A DNA stretch of 64,000 nucleotides from Breviolum minutum Mf 1.05b.01. Taxonomy: Eukaryota; Sar; Dinophyceae; Suessiales; Symbiodiniaceae. Every line of letters starts with the position of its first letter. Within the stretch, counting starts at the first letter, position 1. The translations under genes were made by a program, and so were the position numbers. Below are positions 55,173 through 62,765 of the stretch, in pieces. The stretch covers positions 111,440 through 175,439 of the forward strand of contig DF239652.1 of the NCBI GenBank assembly GCA_000507305.1, given 5' to 3'. Below the pieces are notes generated by a model, which was not told the DNA's origin, searched no databases, and worked only from the letters and a program-made list of their open reading frames with translations.

Positions 55173-55787
55173 CTGCGAGCAAACTTGTGTTTCGGCCAGG
55201 ATCTGCTGAGCTCTAGGGTGGTTCGTGACCTTTGCCACGGTATGCTGCACCAAGTGCCGTTGCGCCAGGCGCTGATAGATATCGGCTTCACGCAGCGGCT
55301 GATGGAAACGCACCTCAGGCCGCAAACGTGGCTGGCCATCCTTGTCGTACAGATCCAGGAGCAGCTCCAAGGAAGCCTTGAAATCATGTTTTTGGGCCCA
55401 AAACGCCGAGGTCGCACCATGGATCTTCTGGAGAAACAGTTTGGCCTCTGGATGATGAACACCTTCCAACAGCCCTGCTTTGGAAACATCCCAGCTTTTC
55501 AAATGCACTGCACGACAAGCCTCCATTTCCAGCTGCTTCTGCAAGCTTTGAATACGTGCCCGTTTCCGAGCACCCAGCAAGCGCACTGCAGCAGTGGCAT
55601 CGCACGCTTCCATGTCCAAAGAGAAGTGAGCACATCTCTTCAGCAAAGCTTCCTTGGCATCTAAGGATGCGCCTTGATAGGCAGCTTCCGATTCCAAAAT
55701 GTGGTGATCATGACAAGCTTGGCGGTAGATCAACCGTTCTTCAGCCGTATGGCTGAAGAATTCCTCATGCTCCACAATGCGGATCGC
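55173..55787 (-). CDS. SNF2-RING ATPase, inter-lobe exon
   Basis: A 205-codon exon, phase 0 at both ends (acceptor ATATGTGCAG, donor GTGCGC). It starts AIRIVEHEEFFSHTAEER, LIYRQACHDH, the usual SNF2 sequence after motif III where most members have H-x-V-x-F-s-x-x-E-x-x-x-Y. It continues with helical charged sequence (LLGARKRARIQSLQKQ, PEAKLFLQKIHGATSAF, SLELLLDLYDKDGQP) and ends ILAETQVCSQ. The long insertion between motif III and the RING is typical of SHPRH-like proteins. Confidence 0.85.
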
Positions 55788-55980
55788 CTGCACATATGGC
55801 ATGGAGAAAAAAAAAACGGGATAATGGACACTGGCACAGGAAGAGGACAAGAATAGCCATGCTTAGTTTTTTATGCCATCAGCCCCCCCCCAAAAAAAGA
55901 CCATGTATTGGTAAACCTTGGTGACACGTGCCACATGCCCAGCCCCACAAGAACAAGGTAAACAAAAATCCCGCCTTCAC

Positions 55981-56318
55981 CAGCGTCGACTCATTTTGCC
56001 GGACAAAATCTCGGATCATCACCTGGCATTCCTTCTGCACCTCTTCCTGGTTGGCTGTCTTTGCCAACCAGCTCTTGGCTGCAGTTTTCGTAGACTGGCG
56101 GTACTTGAGAGCTTTGCTCATTGCAGGTGACAATACTGCATCGGGCCCACCATCAGTGGCATACCACAACAACTCTGCCACCTCCAAAACTGAGTCGGTG
56201 CTGTTCAAGGGCGGCGTGCCAGACAAGCCCCAACGGTGCGTGGCACCTAAAGACTTCATCACTTCACGCACAGCGGTTTTCCAAGATTCGGATTCATGGA
56301 ATTCATCCAGTACCATAC
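55981..56318 (-). CDS. SNF2-RING ATPase, exon with motifs II and III
   Basis: Joined to exon 56447 it gives RMVLDEFHES, motif II (DEAH box; here DEFH), then SLGATHRWGLSGTPPLN, motif III (W-x-L-S/T-G-T-P). It continues EVAELLWYATDGGPDA and MIRDFVRQNESTLV. The acceptor CCACCAGAG is the end of an F2 element; the exon starts GTATGG and completes the arginine codon. Exit phase 0 at GTGAAG. Confidence 0.9.
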
Positions 56319-56446
56319 CTCTGGTGGTTGAACCAACCAGGCATATGAGAAAAATATGCTCCTCAAATTGAGGATCGTTTCCCCAAGTATCAATGAAAAA
56401 TATGTGAAAAACAACAAAAAAATCTTTGAAAGCACCACCTAGATAC
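56319..56446 (-). mobile_element. F2 TIR element forming a complete intron (introner-like)
   Basis: This 128-bp intron is F2 sequence almost end to end. On the minus strand it runs GTATCTAGGTGGTGC ... GAGGAGCATATTTTTC ... GGTTCAACCACCAGAG. GTAT occurs at its 5' edge and again as the first four bases of the next exon. Removing one GTAT plus the element restores the uninterrupted sequence CATCGTATGG across the DEAH-box motif. The donor GT lies in the first GTAT; the acceptor AG lies in the element's end. Other F2 copies with 8-9-bp duplications occur at 26416 and 39440. Confidence 0.85.
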
Positions 56447-56986
56447 GATGCCACCAAATGGCCTCCAAGAGAACTGGGGAGGCAAAGAGCGCGCCTTCCA
56501 AATGACATGCTTTCGCATGCCAAAGCTTAACGCATTCGCGTAACTTTTCCTGCCTCACATGCATCCTCATCCCTTTGAAAGCTCGATCAACGTACTGCGG
56601 AAGCCAATCCCGACAACGCGCATGGTACACCCAGCTGATCAGAACTTTACGGAGTCTGTCAAAATGTTTTGGCGAAGCCAAAATGCCGGTGGACACCAAA
56701 ACCACATTCCAAGGTATCAAAGAAGCAACTGGAACGGCTCCATCCTCTCCACTTCCCTGCAAGTCTTTGAGTCGCAAATGCACCAAATCCGAGTTGTTTG
56801 CAATGCTTAAGATACGAAAAGCACCTTCACCTCGAACTGCTGAGGTTCGCTTGGAGGTGTCTCGTTTCACGAGGAGATGGAAGGAGCGCCCCTGCTCACA
56901 CTCCTTGTCCAAGAAATGCTGGAAACCGCGAACCGCAGTCCGCGGCTGTCCGGGTATAGGAATTCCGCCAACAGAAAAGGTTTCAC
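56447..56986 (-). CDS. SNF2-RING ATPase, N-lobe insertion exon
   Basis: Acceptor TCTGCACAG (entry needs one nucleotide, supplied by exon 57306). Reads ETFSVGGIPIPGQPRTAV, GFQHFLDKECEQGRSF, NNSDLVHLRLKDLQGSG, VASLIPWNVVLVSTGIL, WLPQYVDRAFKGMRM and LLEAIWWH. NVVLVSTGIL corresponds to motif Ib (usually D-V-V-L-T-T-Y). The insertion between motifs Ia and Ib is longer than in Snf2 itself. Exit C|GTATCT (phase 1). Confidence 0.85.
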
Positions 56987-57305
56987 CTGTGCAGAGCTTT
57001 CCCAGATTCATCCATTGGCCCAAAACACATCGAAAAAGAATGTGCTTTGAACTCCTGAACACATATAGATCTTAAAGATATACAACTCGTAACTCCTGAA
57101 CCGAATGGTTTGTGTACCCAATTTTCCAGAAACGCAAGTCAAGGAAAGCTTGAACTTCAACCTTTCGCTATTTAACTTCACCATCTACTGAATCTATATA
57201 TATACTGCAATCTCTCTCAAACATATCTTAAAGACAAAACATCTCAAGCTCATCACTCCCCTAACAAGGCAACCATCAAAAATGATTTTTGTCGACCCTA
57301 CCGAC

Positions 57306-57981
57306 CTGGCTTTGGATGCACAGTCATCTTCACAATCTCATCTCCCACTTGCAGTCTCTGATGACCTTTCTGTACTGCCTGCTGCCTCAGCACGGCAGGA
57401 CCTATCTCGATCACAAAGTTGCCAGCCAACTTCAAAGAGAATTGATCCGTGACTTCAATTGGCGCTAACTCCCACTGCTTGCGATCCTTACGGGATTTCG
57501 ATGACGTGGGCCGATGTAATTGGGCGGCGCCATCTCCCAGAAACTTGAAGAATTCATCTTCCCACTGCCCTACCAAGTGCGGAGGACACAAAATCAAAGT
57601 CGCTGGGTTGTAGATGTATCCTTCCGGGCTTTGGCTTTCCCCACGACTTTCCGACAGCAACCCAATGGTGGTGGCAGTCTTGCCATAACCCATCTTGTCA
57701 GCCAGAAGGCCTCCTTTCAATCCTTCCTCCCGTGCCTCTCTGGAATACATCCATGCCAATGATCTCAATTGCTCTTCTCGCAAGGGGTACTGTTTGAAAG
57801 CTGCTGGATTCAAGGCGACACCACTGGATCCATGGCTGTTGGCTTCCAACTGAAAGGTCTGAGCTTCTCTAAGTCGGTCCAAACATGGCCGAGGTCGCTT
57901 GGCCACTGGCAGGGCAAAGACCTCCGGCTGCTCCACCGCCTGATGCTCCGGCGCAGGCAATTCCCGAGCAGGACCCGCCAC
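57306..57981 (-). CDS. SNF2-RING ATPase, exon with Walker A and motif Ia
   Basis: Acceptor TTTGTTCAG (phase 0). After a proline-rich start (ARELPAPEHQAVEQPEVF, PVAKRPRPCLDRL) it reads YPLREEQLRSLAWMYSRE and GGLLADKMGYGKTATTIG, motif I (usually GGILADEMGLGKT) with K and T of the P-loop kept. Next comes LILCPPHLVGQWEDEF, motif Ia. The end (QRLQVGDEIVKMTVHPK) begins the insertion domain. Exit phase 1 at G|GTCGGT matches exon 56447. The whole gene is an ATP-dependent DNA translocase with a RING E3 module, Rad5/HLTF/SHPRH type, probably nuclear and acting in DNA-damage tolerance (family knowledge). Confidence 0.9.
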
Positions 57982-58216
57982 CTGAACAAAGCAAGAAGGC
58001 AGCCGAAACATTTGAGTTGCTATGGTTGCTGGCTTGAAAAACGGATAAATGCCCAGAAATGCTCAGAAATTCGAAGTCAACATGACAGAAGAACAACATG
58101 CGATGTCATGTTTGCATCCCCCAACCCCCCCCCAAAAAAAAAAAAACACTCCACCAAAAAAAAGACGGTAAAAACCAATCACCACTTTATCATCATGAGG
58201 ATTTTTCCCGCTCCAC

Positions 58217-58384
58217 CTGCGCAGCAGCAACTTGAAGCACTTCGATCTCCTCTCCAAAAGTTACCACCTCCAATTGTCGCAGGCGCTGTGGCAAAGCTCC
58301 TGTCTCGGATTGGCCGAGGCAAAGCTCCTGCCGAGGGCAGTTGTACAAAAACAGCAGCCAGTTGTGTTTCCTCATTAGCAGCAC
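58217..58384 (-). CDS. SNF2-RING ATPase, probable upstream exon
   Basis: Acceptor AACTCAAAAG, donor GTGGAG; 168 nt. Two frames are open. One (VLLMRKHNWLLFLYNC, GALPQRLRQLEVVTFG, EEIEVLQVAAAQ) exits phase 0 and fits exon 57306. The other (NEETQLAAVFVQLPSAG, PRPIRDRSFATAPA) would not match its phase. I favour the first. Confidence 0.6.
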
Positions 58385-58786
58385 CTTTTGAGTTGAATCG
58401 AAACAAGAAAAACGTAGTGAAAAATGGTGATACGGTAAGTTTTTCAAATCAGTTAAAGAGATAAAGGGCTTTACGGATGTTGGGGAGAGTAGAAGTTGGT
58501 TGGATGTTGATTGTCATCTTCACGCATTCAATGAACTTACTGAATTCCATTTTGCTCTCATACTCTTTCTACTTCAACCCCATGTTTCACTTGAAAACTA
58601 GCTCCCCAAACATCCCCCAAACCAAGATTCACATCCTTACTTTTTGACAGCTTTGCCAGCAATTTCGAATTTTTACACTCCAAAACGGTCAAGTAAAATT
58701 CTATTTTGCTGCAAGGAATCGGTTAAATGATGGGTTTGGGTATGTTTTTTTGGACGAAAATCCAGCCTCCAACCTCGCGATTCTAC

Positions 58787-58874
58787 CAAGTAGACCGCCT
58801 TGACAGCTGCTGGGGCCATCGCCCAAAAAGACTTGCTCCAAACGCGCCACGCGTTCAGGCAAGGACCGAACCAT
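58787..58874 (-). CDS. Candidate first exon of the SNF2-RING gene
   Basis: Starts at an ATG (58872-58874): MVRSLPERVARLEQVFLG then DGPSSCQGGLL, exiting G|GTAGAA (phase 1). It would not join directly in the favoured frame of exon 58217, so an extra exon is needed or it belongs elsewhere. Confidence 0.4.
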
Positions 58875-58879
58875 GGCGG

Positions 58880-59360
58880 ATTCCCGGATACGTTAGATGG
58901 CAATGTTCCCTTTGTTTTCAATTGATCGTCAGGGTATTTATTAAAGCATCTCAAAGGTTACCCGAAAAAAATTGATGTCTAATTGATGTTCTTTGGAAGC
59001 GAAGCCTTGACCAAAAATGTGTCATTCAAAGCTTGTTGTTTTCCTTTCGGTCACTTCACAGCACTTCAAGGAATCTGACACATCATCTACTGTATGTCTG
59101 ACATATGAAGATCATCTATGTGTCTATTTTGAACCAAGTATACTTCACAATGCCGCAGACGTCTTGCAATGCACCTTCTTGTTTCAAATTCACCAGAAGC
59201 AAAGAGCGACCCATCTCTTTGGAAATGGCAACTCTACGAGAATTCAAAAGCAGAGCAATATTCACATCGAAGTATCACCATCAACAAATCAGATCGTTCC
59301 TCCTCCGATTTCTACACAGTGTTAACTTGTGTTCACTGTTTCAGCGTTTCAACGTTTCTT
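58880..59360. other. Divergent intergenic region
   Basis: Lies between the minus-strand SNF2-RING gene and the plus-strand gene starting at 59385. No exon and no recognisable TATA-type promoter; dinoflagellate promoters generally lack one. Confidence 0.4.
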
Positions 59361-59384
59361 CCCTCAGGCCTCATTGACTAGCAA

Positions 59385-59515
59385 ATGCTCACTGCCGTTG
59401 CTCAACGAGATAACCTCATTTGTTCGCTTGCGGCCACGGTTCAACATCCAACTCGGGGCAAGTGCGGCAAGTGGAAAATCGAAGTTGCGCTAACTGTGGT
59501 GAAAACTTGGAAAGG
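59385..59515 (+). CDS. Candidate first coding exon, product unknown
   Basis: A strong pyrimidine-rich acceptor (TTTCTTCCCTCAG, ending 59368) precedes a 16-nt leader and ATG at 59385. Reads MLTAVAQRDNLICSLAA, TVQHPTRGKCGKWKIEV and ALTVVKTWK, exiting GG|GTATGT (phase 2). An acceptor just before a start codon is what a trans-spliced leader site would look like (inference). A second frame from the same acceptor reads SLPLLNEITSFVRLRP but stops before the donor. Confidence 0.5.
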
Positions 59516-59838
59516 GTATGTAATTAGTTTTCATCCAATTTCTATGAGAAAAATTCTGAAAGCAGGAAGCACACGCATAAACCGATAAACATCGATAAAC
59601 ATCGATAAACCATGGCGATTCAACCCAAACGAAAGGGCTCTTTGGTGGCTTCTTTCGACTTCATCAGTCCAATCATCCCCCATCGGACCAACCGAAAACC
59701 AGCACGGAAGAACAGAACAAAAGATGTTGTGAGTTGTGATACGTTTCTTCTTGAAAAATGCCAATAGAATGCTATACAAATGGGAAGAAGACAGTGACAC
59801 AAACAATTTGCCAACTGGTTCTGTTTTCATTTATCCAG

Positions 59839-59942
59839 CGCAAACCTGCCTAAAGGCAGTGGCATTACAAGTGCGGCAGATTTTCACCCAGGGACTTCGC
59901 ATACTTTTATGCTGGGCAAGTCGCAGCTCTGCAAACTTCTAG
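59839..59942 (+). CDS. Candidate second exon of the plus-strand gene
   Basis: After TTTATCCAG the frame that continues phase 2 from 59515 reads NLPKGSGITSAADFHPG then SHTFMLGKSQLCKLLA. It meets a stop soon after, with no phase-0 donor for the next exon, so the model is incomplete. An imperfect hairpin (GGGCAAGT..GCAGCT and its inverse) covers 59917-59958. Confidence 0.35.
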
Positions 59943-60103
59943 CTGCAACTTGCCCGTACTGATCGTAATGGTATCGTAATGGTATACTGCATACCGCCGT
60001 ACATCTAGTGAAACCATGCTTCGGCTGAGGACCATCCGGTGAAAACGGACACGTTAAGGAACATTGTTCACACTGTCTTCCAACTTACAAACAAACGCAA
60101 TAG

Positions 60104-60281
60104 GTGGAAACCCTAGCAGGAAATTGGATTTGTGAATTCAATTGCACCGGAGTGTCCTTTCTGAGGCCTTCACCATCAGTGGAGTTTATCAGCACCACCC
60201 CCACGTGGCCGTGGCCGCAAGGAGCCAACCCTCGGCATACCTCGTTGTTTCATCTTTTGCAAGTGGATTTCATGCTGCTTG
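60104..60281 (+). CDS. Internal exon, product unknown
   Basis: Acceptor CGCAATAG, donor G|GTAGGA. Reads VETLAGNWICEFNCTGV, SFLRPSPSVEFISTTP, WPWPQGANPRHTSLFH and LLQVDFMLL. Tryptophan- and proline-rich, good composition. Entry phase 0, exit phase 1. Probably the same plus-strand gene as 59385. Not recognised. Confidence 0.55.
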
Positions 60282-60677
60282 GTAGGAAACATCATGACTT
60301 TCAACCTTTGAATGCCTTTCATGTATTTTGTGATCGTCCCTGCGATCGTCCTTTTTCCAAAGAAAGAAACATCAATAGTGACACACAAAGATCTGTCAAT
60401 TCTAAAGACATCCAAGAATTGTAGAAAGGAAAACATATGGAATTGATACAAATGAATACAAATGAGACGTTCCAATCGTACGGGTACTGCTGTAGTTACC
60501 CTCATCCAGGAACCACAGCATGGAGATTACGATTGCAAGTCTGAAAAAAACGTATGAGAAAGTATGAGAAAGTGATTGGCATCAAGAAAGATTGACACAA
60601 AGAACTTGAAAGACATGTCTTTTTCGCAATTTTCTACCATGTGAAAGTGTCCTGTCTCGGCATTTACCAAATCTCTG

Positions 60678-60776
60678 TACCCTCCTGGGAACGAGGAAAC
60701 CTATCCCACCCGTAGGAAAAGAATCATCGATACAAAAGTGCCGGCTGGTAGGGGATATGTTAGTTCCCTGGAGGGT
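60678..60776. repeat. F1-related TIR element
   Basis: TACCCTCCTGGGAACGAGG at the left, GTTAGTTCCCTGGAGGGTA at the right; the core AAAAGTGCCGGCTGGTA is identical to the copy at 24846. Confidence 0.8.
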
Positions 60777-60789
60777 AACAAAACTTTCA

Positions 60790-61205
60790 GTTCTCGCATT
60801 GCAAAGTTGTGTTCAAGACAACACGAGACAATGCGACAATCGCCTCTGCTAAGAAACCATTCAAATACTAGCGCAAGAATGCCTGCATAGGGTCCTGGTG
60901 TCATGATTTGTATCAATGAGAACTTCCACCAAAGACTTGTCAATGAAAAAAAGTTGAAGCGATCGTGTCGGCCCGATACATCTTTTGTCGTCTATCGGTC
61001 TACTCGACACAGGGGTCTTTGCCTCTGTCACATGTCACGAGCGAGCGAGAACTGAAGGAAGTTCAGGGTGAGCCAGCATTATCACACCTGTATGCAAAGC
61101 ATGGCCACTTGAGAGCCCAAACAGCTTCTAAAAGAATCTGCATTCAGTTTCAGTGGCTTGAATCTGCATACTGTAATTTGCATTCCAGCCGGAATGAGAT
61201 ATCAA
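60790..61205. other. No firm gene
   Basis: A plus-strand patch (61010-61072) reads SLPLSHVTSERELKEVQ between CGACACAG and GTGAGC but does not fit the phase of the exon at 60104. Otherwise non-coding. Confidence 0.35.
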
Positions 61206-61212
61206 TGGTCTT

Positions 61213-62049
61213 TCAATCATCTCCCAGATCCAAACGAAACTCGGCTCTTTTGCCAGGAAGGGACTTGGCCATGACGCCTATGCAATCGAAGACCTTTAGG
61301 AAATCCTGGAAGTCCATCCAAAAGATGCCGTCCTTGTCAAACTTCTCCGGATCTGTTTGTAAATCTGCAGCTACCTCTGGATGCTTCTCCCATTCATCAC
61401 TTTGGTCGGACCATGGCCCTTTCCATTCATTACGAGCATGCGGATTCCTCAAACAAATCATCTTGAAGCCGCCGGCTTTGACTACACGCAACAAAGAGTA
61501 GCTGTGCATCGGTGACAAGCCGTTTAGTACACTTTTCTCCTCCCTGGCGATCTCAGCTGTCATGAGGTAGTTGGCTTCATCGAAATCTTGCAGGGAATCA
61601 AAGAGTTCATCTTCAGTCTGACCATCTTCTTTCTCCAAATACAATTGGTTGTAACCCTTTTTGTCACCATGTACATGGCAATTACGATCCCAGCCCTGCT
61701 TGGCCCAAGTTTCAAGAGTGGCTTCTCCATTCATGGACATAGGGACCCAGCCAGTGTGCAAGGTCTCATCCATTTTCGCTTTGCAATGAGGCATCAGTTC
61801 ATACTTCATCCAACCGTCAGACCTTTCCACTTCATACAGAAAGGTTTTTCCCAGTGCCATTGACCAGTTGGGTAGTTCTCCCAATGCTTCACCATCTGGT
61901 TCGCTGTATGCTTGCAAACCTTTGCCAGCAACTATCCACCTGCTCTGACTCTTTTCGTGTGTGAAGACGTACATTTTATCTCCACCCGTCAACATCACCC
62001 TGACATCGCCTGCCCAAGCTTTGGAAATATCACGAAGTCGACATGCGGC
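61213..62049 (-). CDS. Calpain-type cysteine protease, exon with the His/Asn half
   Basis: Calpain family (C2) protease domain, C-terminal part. LFDSLQDFDEANYLM, then GLSPMHSYSLLRVVKAGG carries the catalytic histidine (usually G-x-x-x-x-H-A-Y-S), and MICLRNPHARNEWKG has the catalytic asparagine (usually L-R-N-P-W-G). WSDQSDEWEKHPE and DGIFWMDFQDFLKVF complete the fold. The catalytic cysteine region is not in this exon and was not found upstream within the window. The N-terminal half (LQAYSEPDGEALGELP, FLYEVERSDGWMKYEL, TGWVPM) looks like an SH3-like barrel. Acceptor AATCTCTAG at the 5' border; TGA after LDLGDD at the 3' border. Calcium-dependent cytosolic proteolysis is the family role. Confidence 0.8.
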   Translation of the reverse strand, partial: AACRLRDISKAWAGDVRVMLTGGDKMYVFTHEKSQSRWIVAGKGLQAYSEPDGEALGELPNWSMALGKTFLYEVERSDGWMKYELMPHCKAKMDETLHTGWVPMSMNGEATLETWAKQGWDRNCHVHGDKKGYNQLYLEKEDGQTEDELFDSLQDFDEANYLMTAEIAREEKSVLNGLSPMHSYSLLRVVKAGGFKMICLRNPHARNEWKGPWSDQSDEWEKHPEVAADLQTDPEKFDKDGIFWMDFQDFLKVFDCIGVMAKSLPGKRAEFRLDLGDD

Positions 62050-62099
62050 CTAGAGATTTATCCCAAAACAGTGGCAAATAAGTTTACATTCAAATGAAG

Positions 62100-62760
62100 G
62101 ACCTTCCCAAATGCCCATTTCATGTTGGTTCTAGAGTGCCAAAGATCTCAAACTACGTCTTTACATACTCACTTGCATGTATATAAGGGCTGCTTCAGGC
62201 TGAAACATCTGCATGTTTCAGGGGTCAACTGTGCAGGATGCGTACATTTCCTCTCTTAGCTGCACAGTTGACCAACTCAGTTCACTGAGCGCTACCAAAT
62301 CAAACGCTCATTGACTAATAGTGACGATCAGTTTCGTAAGTAAATGGCATTCAGACGGGAGGATTGCTTTTGGCTTTTAGTCCTCCATCAGCTGGACCCC
62401 CGAAAGAATTTCCAATCTGGCGATCAAAACCACTGTCTTCTAATCTGGCGCTCAGGGAGATAAATCTCAAGACTATGAGTAGTGAGAAGCCATGGGGGTA
62501 GGTTGCCTGACACGATTTTCCCCCAAAATATTTCATCACTACATAGCATCATTTTTCCCCAAAATCATATTAACATTTTTCTTAACATATCATGTCAGGC
62601 AACATACCCCCAAGGTCTCTCATAGAAAATAGGTTAGTAAAAAACATTGATACATTAATTAGAAAAATACTTGTATCAATGCACGTTGTCAAAAACAGTT
62701 TATCCACACAGCAAACGGTCTTCAATCTGCATTTCTTTTCTGGCACTTTGAATACTGTTT
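62100..62760. other. Spacer with two inverted repeats
   Basis: No exon seen. Contains an exact 14-bp inverted pair (GGTCAACTGTGCAG at 62223, CTGCACAGTTGACC at 62262) and a longer imperfect pair (ATGGGGGTAGGTTGCCTGAC at 62492, GTCAGGCAACATACCCCCA at 62594), the second enclosing AT-rich sequence like a MITE. Confidence 0.7.
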
Positions 62761-62765
62761 GCCTC

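Noticed and set aside
59917-59958. Hairpin as a possible tRNA or small RNA
   Set aside because: A single imperfect stem with no cloverleaf, anticodon loop or box motifs.
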